Positions 1-7,617 of a stretch of 64,000 nucleotides of DNA are shown here, in pieces (position 1 is the stretch's first letter; the number at the start of each line of letters is the position of its first letter). The position numbers and the translations under genes are program-made. Source of the stretch: an uncultured Lachnospiraceae bacterium (GTDB taxonomy: Bacteria; Bacillota; Clostridia; Lachnospirales; Lachnospiraceae); contig CAJTVN010000019.1 in assembly GCA_910579685.1 (NCBI GenBank), forward strand, positions 33,525 through 97,524, in the 5' to 3' direction. The notes beneath the pieces are model-generated. The model searched no databases. It had not been told where the DNA came from and worked only from the letters and a program-made list of their open reading frames with translations.

Positions 1-473
1 TACTCCGTCACGGAAGTTCCGAGAATCGGAATCTCATTGGTTCCTGCGGCGGCGGCCTGAAGGGCCGGTGTGGCGTTGGCAAGAATCAGATCCACGTTGC
101 CGGATACAAAGCTGTTGATAATCGTTGAACAGGTATTGGTATCCCCCTGTGCGTTCTGCTCATCAAATACCACCTGGTCTCCAAACTCCTGCGTCAGTGC
201 ATCCTTAAAGCCCTGGGTAGCCGCATCCAGTGCGTCATGCTGCATCAGCTGGCAGATTCCGACCGTGTATACCGTGCCGTCTCCCTCGGTCTGCGCAGCA
301 TCCTCTCCGCCGGCTTCCTGATCACCGGAAGTGTCTTCCGCATTTGCATCCGCCTCGTTCGCACTCTCCTGTGTGCCGCTGCCCGAAGCGCTCTCACCAG
401 AGCCTGAACCGCCGCATGCGGTCAGAGAACTCACCATGGCAGCCGTCAAAAAAACCGCTAACAATTTTTTCAT
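1..473 (-). CDS. ABC transporter substrate-binding lipoprotein (partial, N-terminal part)
   Basis: This is the N-terminal ~157 residues of a secreted lipoprotein; the rest lies beyond the left edge. Reading leftwards it starts MKKLLAVFLTAAM with a lipobox ending at Cys20 (SLTAC), followed by a Gly/Ser/Glu/Asp-rich linker. The folded part begins near VYTVGICQLMQHDALDAA and reads on through NTCSTIVNSFVSGNVDLILANATPALQAA. That pattern fits the PF04392-type solute-binding family (TrpX-like; known for tryptophan, tyrosine or unknown ligands). The ligand cannot be told here. The start has a GGAGG site 8 bases upstream and a good promoter. An ATPase and permease would be expected to the left, outside the window. 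Confidence 0.85.
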   Translation of the reverse strand, partial: MKKLLAVFLTAAMVSSLTACGGSGSGESASGSGTQESANEADANAEDTSGDQEAGGEDAAQTEGDGTVYTVGICQLMQHDALDAATQGFKDALTQEFGDQVVFDEQNAQGDTNTCSTIINSFVSGNVDLILANATPALQAAAAGTNEIPILGTSVTE

Positions 474-525
474 AATCGTTTCCTCCCATAATAGTTTTAC
501 GGCTTATCACTTTACCGCTTTATCG

Positions 526-554
526 ATTATACAGGTTTAAAGCGCTAAAGTCAA
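526..554 (-). promoter_or_regulatory. Promoter of the substrate-binding lipoprotein gene
   Basis: Reading leftwards there is TTGACT (549-554), a 17-base spacer and TATAAT (526-531). The spacer contains a near-palindrome, TTTAGCGCTTTAAA (536-549), a possible repressor site. The hexamers and the spacer are directly visible; the operator role is inference. Confidence 0.7.
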
Positions 555-586
555 TCTAAATTTGGGAAACCGGCGGCTTTGAGCCG

Positions 587-2107
587 CTATTGCCCGGAAA
601 AGCCTGCGGATATCTGGTGTGTGACCAAATACCGGTCTTCCCGAAGCTCCTCCACGGAAAGCCGCAGCTCGCAGTAATCCATTCCCGCCGCGCGCATGGC
701 GTCCTCCAGATAATTTTCCTTATAGGCCCCCGTCCGGTAGGAATCGCTCCACTGACGCAGAAGTTCTTCCCCTTCCATCACATTGGCAAAGACAAAGATT
801 TCCGAATCCGCCTGTGCAATCCTGTTATAACAGTCCGCATTATAATCCGCAAGGGACGTGATCACCTGATCCTGGGTCATTCCCAGCTCCTCGATCCCTC
901 TTTTTGCGTCCTGCGCACTCCTTTCCAGATTCCGGTATCTCTCCCCGCCGCAGGGCGGCAGGTTTACGGAAAGATCCCGCCTTGCATGCGTGTCCGCATA
1001 ATCACCGTCCGACTTGTTGAAATAATCGTAAGTCCTCCCGCTGTCCGTATCGTCCCAGGTCACATCCACGTTGTAAAAGCCGTCCTCCAGCCCCACAATA
1101 TTCCAGGCATGATTTTCCCCCGCATAGCCGGTACAGTAATAGCAGGGAATCCCAAGCCTCTGCATGATATACTGGAAAGCCCTGGCATAGCCGGCGCATA
1201 CGGTCCGGCCGTTTACCAGGGCGCTATAAGCGCTCTGCCCCATTTCCGCAGAAAGATCATAGGTAATCCGGTCCGCCAGGGCATCATGCACGAATTTTTC
1301 TCTCGCATAATCGTCCGGAAGAGTCAGAGCCTCGTTGATAATCGCATCCGCACTGCGCCAGAACACGGTCTGCTCCCGTAAAAGATCATCCGCCGTCCTG
1401 TTATAGGACAAGTCGATCTCCACACAGATCCCGCTCCTGCGGTATTTGCAGTAATAAGCCGTGTTCATGAAAAAGAGCTCCGGATGGTCTCCGATCACCG
1501 CGGAAAAAATATCCGTCATCTCATTGACCTCCACCTCCTCCACCGGGGCAAAGGCTTCGTTCAAATCATTGGCATTGGCATAGATCTGTCGGTACAGATG
1601 CTTTCCTCTCTCATCCAGCATCTGATAGTACGGATAAAAAACAGGATCAAAGGTCAGATCATCCCCGGTATTCCCATGCCCCAGCCTCTCGCCGAGCTGC
1701 TGCGCCTCCTCCTCTTCGACCTCCTGCCCTTCTTCCCGGATGGGCTCATAGCCGTTTCTGCCCGTTATTCCCGTAATCACATAGGCCTGGGACTGGCCTG
1801 TCCGGGAAGGCGCATCCTCCGAAACCTCCGGCCTGTTCTCCAAAGGCTCCCTGGGATTTTCCAGAGCTTTCTGCGTATTTTCCAGGGATCCCCCGGCCTG
1901 GCCCGGTCCCGCCGCCTGCACGTCCGGCTCTTCTTCCCCTGACTCCCTGTCGGCCGTAAGGCTGTCTCCCGTTCTCGCCTGCTCCGGATACAGAAAATCC
2001 GCCACTCTCTGCGTAAGATCCGGATGAAAGGCGCAGACCAGGACGAACACGCCCATAGCCGTAAACAAGAAAAGGAAAAGATATAATATTTTTTTCAGTA
2101 TTTTCAT
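587..2107 (-). CDS. Membrane-anchored transglutaminase-like (cysteine protease fold) protein
   Basis: The 506-residue protein has one N-terminal hydrophobic segment (about residues 4-27) acting as anchor or signal. A Glu/Pro-rich spacer follows (about 45-150), then an extracellular domain. The transglutaminase-core triad is visible: Cys304 in RTVCAGYARAF, His333 in ENHAWN and Asp348 in YNVDVTWDD. Such bacterial proteins act on surface proteins or peptidoglycan-linked peptides as proteases or cross-linkers; the substrate is unknown. It starts 4 bases after the stop of the upstream GH105 gene, so the two are probably co-transcribed. The ribosome site is weak (GGGATAGAAG), consistent with coupling. 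A short GCGGC hairpin overlaps the stop codon and may be its terminator. Confidence 0.88.
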   Translation of the reverse strand: MKILKKILYLFLFLFTAMGVFVLVCAFHPDLTQRVADFLYPEQARTGDSLTADRESGEEEPDVQAAGPGQAGGSLENTQKALENPREPLENRPEVSEDAPSRTGQSQAYVITGITGRNGYEPIREEGQEVEEEEAQQLGERLGHGNTGDDLTFDPVFYPYYQMLDERGKHLYRQIYANANDLNEAFAPVEEVEVNEMTDIFSAVIGDHPELFFMNTAYYCKYRRSGICVEIDLSYNRTADDLLREQTVFWRSADAIINEALTLPDDYAREKFVHDALADRITYDLSAEMGQSAYSALVNGRTVCAGYARAFQYIMQRLGIPCYYCTGYAGENHAWNIVGLEDGFYNVDVTWDDTDSGRTYDYFNKSDGDYADTHARRDLSVNLPPCGGERYRNLERSAQDAKRGIEELGMTQDQVITSLADYNADCYNRIAQADSEIFVFANVMEGEELLRQWSDSYRTGAYKENYLEDAMRAAGMDYCELRLSVEELREDRYLVTHQISAGFSGQ

Positions 2108-2111
2108 TCTT

Positions 2112-3251
2112 CTATCCCAGTCTTCGCATCTCCGTATATGCCAAAAGCAGCGGCCCTACTCCTTTTGCATCATCCTCCACCACAGGCTCCGACATGTAAT
2201 AGGCAAAACTGCCGTCCCTGCGCATATTGTCAAAAGGGCCAAGCCCTGCCACCAGACAGATTCCTCCAAGGCTTAAACGGCCGTCTTTTTCCTTCAGATA
2301 TCTGTCGCAGATGCCGTTAAAAGCCTTTAAGCCGTACTCCCTGTAGCTCTCGGGAAGGAAACATAGGCGCACTCCCTTGAGCAGGGAGTATGCCATAATT
2401 GCGCTTCCGCTGGTTTCCAGATAGTTGGGCTCCTTTCCCCCAAGGGCCGGAAGCTGGTACCACAGGCCGCTCTCATCCTGGAACTTTAACATGGAATCGA
2501 TCAATTCCACAAAGGTTTTCTTCAGGAATTCGTACTCCTTCTGATATTCCTTACCGGGCTCGCATTTACTCAGCGTATCAAGCAGCGCCATGGAATACCA
2601 TCCAAGGGCCCTGAGCCAGAAATTGCGGGAAAGCCCCGTCTGCTTATCGCACCAGAAAATCTCCCTGGAAGCGTCATAGCCATGGTAATAAAGACCTGTC
2701 TTCTCATCCCTCATGTGTTCCACTACATTGCGAAACTGCCGAAAGATATCCCCGTAATTTTCACGGTGATTGAACTTCGTCTCATACTCCATATAGAAAG
2801 GCTGGCCCATATACATGCCGTCAAGCCACACCTGATTCGGATATATCTTCTTGTGCCAAAAATTCCCTTCCCGGGTCCGCGGCTGGTTTTTCACCTGGCT
2901 GTATATCAGATCAATGGCCTTTCTGTATTTTTCCTTTCCGTTCAGCTCATAGAGAGAAAACAGCGTCTTACCCGCATTGACATTGTCTATATTGTATTCT
3001 TCCGCCTGATAGCCCACAATACCTCCGTCTTCCCTCACCCTGTGATCGATAAAGGCGTCTGCGAACTCATAGTATTTCTTGTCCCCCGTGGCCCGGTAGA
3101 CCTCAAGCAATGCCAGAATCATGCATCCGTCTATGTAATTCCAGCCCGACGCCTTTCCCTCTTTCGCCTTCTCGATATTCCACGCCGGCAGATCCAACGT
3201 GCTTTTGTCAATCAGTTCGTCAATGTACTTCTCAAAAATCGGCAGCTTCAT
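2112..3251 (-). CDS. Glycoside hydrolase family 105 / 88 (unsaturated rhamnogalacturonyl hydrolase-like)
   Basis: The 379-residue protein lacks a signal peptide, so it is cytosolic. The family removes the 4,5-unsaturated uronic acid from oligosaccharides made by pectin lyases (YteR/YesR type). The motif VWLDGMYMGQP holds the likely catalytic Asp at about residue 144. Aromatic-rich helices (ASGWNYIDGCMILAL, FWLRALGWYSMALLD) fit an alpha6/alpha6 barrel. I chose the ATG at 3251 because GGGAGG lies 9 bases upstream; an in-frame ATG at 3281 lacks a good site. It is divergent from the suf pair and runs into the transglutaminase-like gene. The exact substrate is not determined. Confidence 0.87.
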   Translation of the reverse strand: MKLPIFEKYIDELIDKSTLDLPAWNIEKAKEGKASGWNYIDGCMILALLEVYRATGDKKYYEFADAFIDHRVREDGGIVGYQAEEYNIDNVNAGKTLFSLYELNGKEKYRKAIDLIYSQVKNQPRTREGNFWHKKIYPNQVWLDGMYMGQPFYMEYETKFNHRENYGDIFRQFRNVVEHMRDEKTGLYYHGYDASREIFWCDKQTGLSRNFWLRALGWYSMALLDTLSKCEPGKEYQKEYEFLKKTFVELIDSMLKFQDESGLWYQLPALGGKEPNYLETSGSAIMAYSLLKGVRLCFLPESYREYGLKAFNGICDRYLKEKDGRLSLGGICLVAGLGPFDNMRRDGSFAYYMSEPVVEDDAKGVGPLLLAYTEMRRLG

Positions 3252-3310
3252 AACCCATCGCCCTCCCACTGTATTCTCCATGCAGTTAACCGCTCGTTGT
3301 TTCAGGAATA

Positions 3311-3339
3311 ATCATATCAAATTATCCGGGGATAGGCAA
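3311..3339 (-). promoter_or_regulatory. Promoter of the GH105 - transglutaminase pair
   Basis: Reading leftwards there is TTGCCT (3334-3339), a 17-base spacer and TATGAT (3311-3316), about 60 bases before the start codon. Confidence 0.5.
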
Positions 3340-3352
3340 GAAAACTATGGGC

Positions 3353-3380
3353 TTGTAAATTTTCAAAAGAGAAGTAAAAT
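3353..3380 (+). promoter_or_regulatory. Probable promoter of the sufC-sufB-like pair
   Basis: TTGTAA (3353-3358), a 16-base spacer and TAAAAT (3375-3380) lie 37 bases upstream of the sufC-like start. The match is moderate. Confidence 0.4.
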
Positions 3381-3417
3381 AAAGATGTACCTAAAATACC
3401 GAAGGAAGGAGATCATT

Positions 3418-4152
3418 ATGCTTGAACTAAAAGGTATTCATTGGAAAACTCCTGAAAACGAGGAGATTGTAAAGGGGATCGATCTTTCCGTTCCCGAAGG
3501 AAAGCTCACCGTTATCACAGGACCCAACGGCGGCGGCAAGACCTCTCTTGCCAAAATCATAGCAGGGCTCTATACGCCAAGCCAGGGACAGATCCTATTA
3601 AATAAAGAAGAGATTACGCACTGGGATATTACCAGAAGGGCCAGGGGCGGCATTGCCTACGCTTTTCAGCAGCCCGTCCGTTTTAAGGGCCTTACCGTGA
3701 GGGATCTTCTTGAGCTGTCAGCGCAGGAGCCTCTTTCGGAGGAGCGGCTCTGTTCCGCCCTCAGCGCCGTTGGGCTGTGCGCCCAGGAATATATGGACAG
3801 GCAGGTGGACGGGGGGCTTTCCGGAGGGGAGAGCAAGCGTGTGGAAATCGCTACCGTTCTGGCCCGCAAAAACGCCCGGATCCTGGTCTTTGACGAACCG
3901 GAGGCAGGCATTGACCTCTGGAGCTTTGCCAATCTCACGGACGCTTTTGAGCAGCTGAAAAGACAGGGCGGACGCACGCTCATCATTATTTCCCATCAAG
4001 AACGCATTATGGAAATCGCCGATTATGTCGCCGTGGTTGCGGACGGGAAGCTCCGTACCTTTGGGAAAAAGGAAGAGATCCTGCCCCTGCTTCTCTCCGG
4101 CGAGAGATGTGCTTTCTGCCCTAAAGGCGAGTCCGGAAAGGAGGAGTGCTGA
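3418..4152 (+). CDS. sufC: SufC-like Fe-S cluster assembly ATPase
   Basis: The 244-residue ABC ATPase powers an Fe-S scaffold. Visible motifs are Walker A GPNGGGKTS (about 35-43), the signature LSGGES (134-139) and Walker B ILVFDEPEAGID (155-166). The text GGLSGGESKRVEIATVLARK is typical of SufC, which differs from transport ATPases. The start at 3418 follows GGAAGGAG; a longer in-frame reading that begins at 3199 has no ribosome site. One base separates its stop from the next ATG, so the two genes are translationally coupled. No sufS, sufU or sufD gene is next to it. The pair matches what has been described as a minimal Suf (SmsC-SmsB) system in anaerobes. Confidence 0.9.
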   Translation: MLELKGIHWKTPENEEIVKGIDLSVPEGKLTVITGPNGGGKTSLAKIIAGLYTPSQGQILLNKEEITHWDITRRARGGIAYAFQQPVRFKGLTVRDLLELSAQEPLSEERLCSALSAVGLCAQEYMDRQVDGGLSGGESKRVEIATVLARKNARILVFDEPEAGIDLWSFANLTDAFEQLKRQGGRTLIIISHQERIMEIADYVAVVADGKLRTFGKKEEILPLLLSGERCAFCPKGESGKEEC

Positions 4153-4153
4153 C

Positions 4154-5071
4154 ATGAATTCCACTACAAACCATCTGCTTTCCCTGATCTCCGATTTCAG
4201 GGAAGATTTTAAGGGCGCTTTTAACATCCGGGAAAACGGAGGCTGCGCCGGCCGGCAGTCCACCGAAACCATCCGCATCGAGCCCAGACAGAAAGAGCCG
4301 GGAATCGATATCTACATCAGTGCGGCGGCCAAACACGAGACGGTATATATTCCCGCCTGCGTCACCAAAAGCGGGGTAAACGATCTTGTCTACAACGATT
4401 TCCATGTGGAGGACGGCGCCGACGTGGTCATTGTGGCGGGCTGCGGCGTCCACTCCGACGGTGAGGATGAGGCCGTCCACAACGGAATCCACCGCTTCTT
4501 TGTGGGAAAGAACGCAAAAGTGCTCTATCAGGAAAAGCATATCGGGACGGGAACCGGCTCCGGAGAGCGCAGGATCAATCCGGTCACGCAGATCACTCTG
4601 GAGGAGGGCGCCTGTATGGAAATCGACACCACCCAGATCAGCGGAGTCAATCACTCAGAGCGCTCCACCTGCGCGGTTCTTGCAAAGGACGCAAAGCTGA
4701 TCATCCATGAGAGGCTTCTCACCGACGGCGCCGAAAAGGCCAGTTCCGATTTTTCCGTGACCCTTGAGGGCGAGGATTCCGGCGTGGATCTGATCTCAAG
4801 ATCCGTGGCAAAGGGAAACTCCTATCAGGAATACCGCTCCGTGATCCGGGGAAACTGCCGCTGCATGGGCCATTCCGAGTGCGACGCCATCCTGGCGGAA
4901 AACGGAATCGTAAATGCGGCGCCCGCCCTCTATGCAGGGCATATCGACGCCTCCCTGATCCACGAGGCCGCCATCGGCAAAATCGCCGGAGAACAGATCA
5001 CAAAGCTCTGCACCTTAGGCCTCACCGAAGAAGAGGCAGAGCAGAAAATAATCGAGGGATTTCTGAAATAA
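4154..5071 (+). CDS. sufB: Short SufB/SufD-family Fe-S scaffold protein
   Basis: At 305 residues this is much shorter than classical SufB (about 470), and is essentially the beta-helix core plus the C-terminal tail. Family signatures at the C-terminus are SECDAIL, HIDASLIHEAAIGKI and LGLTEEEAEQKIIEGFL; the conserved His in LIHEA and the Cys in SEC are candidate cluster or scaffold residues. It should bind the SufC-like ATPase encoded just upstream. The start at 4154 follows GGAGG. A hairpin terminator follows. Classical SufB/SufD is a heterodimer; with only one such gene here, a homodimer is the natural inference. Confidence 0.88.
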   Translation: MNSTTNHLLSLISDFREDFKGAFNIRENGGCAGRQSTETIRIEPRQKEPGIDIYISAAAKHETVYIPACVTKSGVNDLVYNDFHVEDGADVVIVAGCGVHSDGEDEAVHNGIHRFFVGKNAKVLYQEKHIGTGTGSGERRINPVTQITLEEGACMEIDTTQISGVNHSERSTCAVLAKDAKLIIHERLLTDGAEKASSDFSVTLEGEDSGVDLISRSVAKGNSYQEYRSVIRGNCRCMGHSECDAILAENGIVNAAPALYAGHIDASLIHEAAIGKIAGEQITKLCTLGLTEEEAEQKIIEGFLK

Positions 5072-5090
5072 TCTCTCACCGGTTCAGACA

Positions 5091-5128
5091 AGAGACTGCT
5101 GTGCAAAAACCGCGCGGCAGTCTCTTTC
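5091..5128 (+). terminator. Terminator after the suf-like pair
   Basis: The stem AGAGACTGC (5091-5099) pairs with GCAGTCTCT (5117-5125) and is followed by TTTC. It sits between convergent genes and may serve both. Confidence 0.7.
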
Positions 5129-5153
5129 TCACCCGATATTTTTCCGATACGCT

Positions 5154-6662
5154 CTAATGCTGCTGGTAACTTCCAAAGAAATCGGCAAGTTTTGCCGCCG
5201 CATCCTCAAGGACTTCAATGCGCGGCAGGTAAACCACCCGGAAATGGTCGGGCTGTTTCCAGTTGAACCCTCCGCCATGGACAATGAGAATCTTTTTCTC
5301 CCTGAGCAAATCCAGCGCAAATTTTTCGTCATCCGTGATGTGGAACTTCTGAATATCTATTTTCGGGAAAATATAAAATGCCGCCTTTGGCTTCACCGCA
5401 GTGATGCCGGGGATGTCAGTGAGAGCCTTGTAAATATATTCTCTCTGTTCATAGATTCTCCCTTTGGGTACAATATAGCTGTTAACGCTCTGATAGCCGC
5501 CAAGAGCGGTCTGAACAATGGACTGCGCCGGCACATTGGAACAGAGGCGCATATTGGAGAGCATATTCAGGCCTTCGATATAGTCCTTTGCAATGTCCTT
5601 GTTACCGCTCAGGATCATCCATCCAATCCGAAAGCCCGCAATCATGTGAGACTTGGACAGCCCGCTGAAGGTCACACAGAACAGATCCGGCGCCAGGGAC
5701 GCAATGGAAACATGCGGTTCTCCGTCCATCACCAGACGGTCATAGATCTCGTCGGAAAAGATGATGAGCTGGTGCTCCCTGGCAATCTCCACGATCTGAA
5801 GCAGAAGCTCCTTTGGATAGAGCGCTCCCGTGGGGTTATTGGGATTAATGATAACAATGGCTTTTGTCTTATCCGTGATTTTCTTCCTGATATCGTCAAG
5901 ATCCGGATACCACTCCGCCTGCTCATCGCAGATATAGTGAACTGCCGTGCCTCCGGCAAGAGTGGCACAGGCCGTCCACAGGGGATAATCCGGAGAGGGG
6001 ATCAGAATCTCGCTGCCCTCGTCGAGAAGGGCGGACATACAGACATTGATCAGCTCGCTCACACCGTTTCCGGTATAGATATCATTGATGGAAACGTTGG
6101 GGATATTTTTGAGCTGGGCGTACTGCATAATTGCCTTGCGTGCGGCAAACAGGCCCTTTGCCGGAGAATATCCCTCGCATTCGGTGAGCTGCTGGCGCAT
6201 GTCATAAATGACCTCGTCCGGCGTTGAGAAGCCAAACGGCGCCGGATTGCCTATATTCAGCTTGAGGATCCGCGTCCCGGCCTCCTCCATTTTCATGGCC
6301 TCGTCCACCACCGGCCCCCGGACATCATATAGAACATGATCTAATTTTGTAGATTTCTTAAATTCCCGCATTTTGTCTCCTCCTGACAATTTGTTTTCCG
6401 CATACTGCGCTCCAGTCTCCGGTACAGCCTCCCGGCCGGATGCTCCGCCGCCGGCAAGCCAGCTTTCCTCAACCTCCAGCTGCGCCGCCAAAAAGCGGAT
6501 AATCTCGGCTCTCGGAACTGTCTTTCCGCTGACATACTGGCTCACATGGCTTTTCCCAAGCCTGATCCCCCTTGCGGAGGCTGCCCGGATCAGATCGACC
6601 TGCCGGACTTGTCTGCGGTCCATGGCATACTTCAATCTGTCTGCAAATGTTTCCTTGCGCAT
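5154..6662 (-). CDS. XRE-type HTH domain fused to a class I/II PLP aminotransferase (AlaA-like)
   Basis: The 502-residue protein has two parts. Residues 1-70 form an XRE helix-turn-helix (LGKSHVSQYVSGKTVPRAEI). Residues 98-502 form a complete 405-residue fold-type I aminotransferase close to alanine aminotransferase AlaA. The PLP lysine is in SGLSKSH; other class marks are NPNNPTG, DEIYDRLV and FRIGW. Between them a short linker (about 71-97) carries AGGAGG, which sits 7 bases before an in-frame ATG at 6371. Two products are therefore possible: the full fusion and a free aminotransferase. The layout recalls MocR regulators but with a different HTH. The promoter carries five TGAACTT repeats, suggesting self-regulation. 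The enzyme activity is well supported; the regulatory role is inference. Confidence 0.88.
   Translation of the reverse strand: MRKETFADRLKYAMDRRQVRQVDLIRAASARGIRLGKSHVSQYVSGKTVPRAEIIRFLAAQLEVEESWLAGGGASGREAVPETGAQYAENKLSGGDKMREFKKSTKLDHVLYDVRGPVVDEAMKMEEAGTRILKLNIGNPAPFGFSTPDEVIYDMRQQLTECEGYSPAKGLFAARKAIMQYAQLKNIPNVSINDIYTGNGVSELINVCMSALLDEGSEILIPSPDYPLWTACATLAGGTAVHYICDEQAEWYPDLDDIRKKITDKTKAIVIINPNNPTGALYPKELLLQIVEIAREHQLIIFSDEIYDRLVMDGEPHVSIASLAPDLFCVTFSGLSKSHMIAGFRIGWMILSGNKDIAKDYIEGLNMLSNMRLCSNVPAQSIVQTALGGYQSVNSYIVPKGRIYEQREYIYKALTDIPGITAVKPKAAFYIFPKIDIQKFHITDDEKFALDLLREKKILIVHGGGFNWKQPDHFRVVYLPRIEVLEDAAAKLADFFGSYQQH
6360..6388 (-). promoter_or_regulatory. Internal ribosome binding site and start inside the HTH-aminotransferase gene
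   Basis: Reading leftwards, AGGAGGAGACAAAATG leads to codon 98 (ATG at 6369-6371). The site is at least as strong as the one at the annotated start, and the downstream product would be exactly one aminotransferase long. Confidence 0.6.
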
Positions 6663-6677
6663 CGGATTCTCCTCTCG

Positions 6678-6760
6678 AAGTTCAATTTTGTTTTAGAAGT
6701 TCAATTTATATGATATCACGCCTTGCATAAAAGTTCAACAGAAGTTCATTAAAAGTTCAT
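6678..6760 (-). promoter_or_regulatory. Promoter with five TGAACTT repeats
   Basis: Reading leftwards, TTGAAC (6733-6738), a 17-base spacer and TATCAT (6710-6715) form the promoter of the HTH-aminotransferase gene. On the plus strand the repeat AAGTTCA begins at 6678, 6697, 6731, 6742 and 6753. The last three are spaced exactly 11 bases apart, about one helical turn, and one contains the -35 box. This is a likely binding array for the gene's own HTH domain. Confidence 0.7.
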
Positions 6761-6802
6761 TTTTTCAATTTCCAAGGAATGTTTCCCGTTAACTAATTCA
6801 TC

Positions 6803-6831
6803 TTGCCAAATTTTTTTATTTTAACTATACT
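6803..6831 (+). promoter_or_regulatory. Promoter of the broken synthetase-like gene
   Basis: TTGCCA (6803-6808), a 17-base spacer and TATACT (6826-6831) are followed by GGGGAGGG before the ATG at 6851. The promoter and ribosome site look intact although the gene is not. Confidence 0.55.
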
Positions 6832-6850
6832 AAAAGGGGAGGGATTTGCC

Positions 6851-7550
6851 ATGGATGACATCAGTCAGAGAATCTTACGAAAAATAGGGATACCGGACTT
6901 CTTCGAAAAAATAGGTCCTTTGAACACGGCGGATTTTAATTCTGTTTTGCTGAAACTTTTTTCTCTCCGGGCCTCCGGATCTTCCCCCGGAAGGTCTTAC
7001 ATACATTCAGGGAAAATCGGTTTGCCGCTCCGGGAGACGTTGATCCGGTTAAACTGCACCAATTGGAGATTGACCTGTTATCAATGGCGTCAAAGTCCGG
7101 CATCACAAATAAATTATTGTCTCCGGTTGCGCCCCTTGGAAGCTGCAGCGCATTTGGATGTGTCAGCCAGAATAACGTATTGAGCGCCGTGCGCATTTTG
7201 GCATTTTCTGCATGGTGTCCACGGCAAAAGATAAAGGCTCTTATCTGCGCGAAAAAGAACTGTTAAAGCGGCAGCTTCAATTCTACAATGAACTTCTGCA
7301 GACAAAGTACGACGGTAAGATGGCTGTCACATTAAGGCCAAGAACCGGATATACCGCCTGCGAGGACTTCTTTGAAAAAATGGGACTGAATTTCAAAATT
7401 TACATGCAAAAGGAAGGAGATCGGATCGAGATTGCCGACGGCGGTTTTGTCGACTGGATCAGTAAATTGACAGGAGACAAAAAAGACCGATGTCTCATAA
7501 GCGGCCTTGGCCTGGAACGATTGTTGTCTCTTCCGGAAAAAGATCATTAA
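6851..7550 (+). pseudogene. Degraded class II aminoacyl-tRNA-synthetase-like gene
   Basis: Coding similarity runs through three frames. Frame A (from 6851) reads MDDISQRILRKIGIPDFFE to about SGSSP. Near the C-run at 6984-6988 the sense moves to a second frame, reading VLHTFRENRFAAPGDVDPVKL, then APLGSCSAFGCVSQNNVLSAVR. Near 7195-7210 it moves again, with apparent loss of some codons, to the frame ending at 7550. That last part ends GDKKDRCLISGLGLERLL, which resembles class II synthetase motif 3. The protein family is not one I can name; the fold assignment rests on that C-terminal motif. Two frame changes at different sites argue for decay over a single sequencing error. The upstream promoter is intact. 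Confidence 0.6.
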
Positions 7551-7571
7551 ATAAAAAAAGACACTGCACAT

Positions 7572-7602
7572 ACCGCCAAAGCTTTCAGACAGCTTTGGCG
7601 GT
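7572..7602. terminator. Hairpin between convergent genes
   Basis: A perfect 12-bp stem ACCGCCAAAGCT / AGCTTTGGCGGT with a 7-base loop lies between the pseudogene and the LuxR-type gene. The T-run on the minus strand is about 11 bases beyond the stem, so it is a probable but not ideal terminator. Confidence 0.55.
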
Positions 7603-7617
7603 GTTGCTATGTTCCTG

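Noticed and set aside
590..1381. Long plus-strand open frame opposite the transglutaminase-like gene
   Set aside because: It lies within a well-supported minus-strand gene with clear motifs; no ribosome site or recognisable protein sense.
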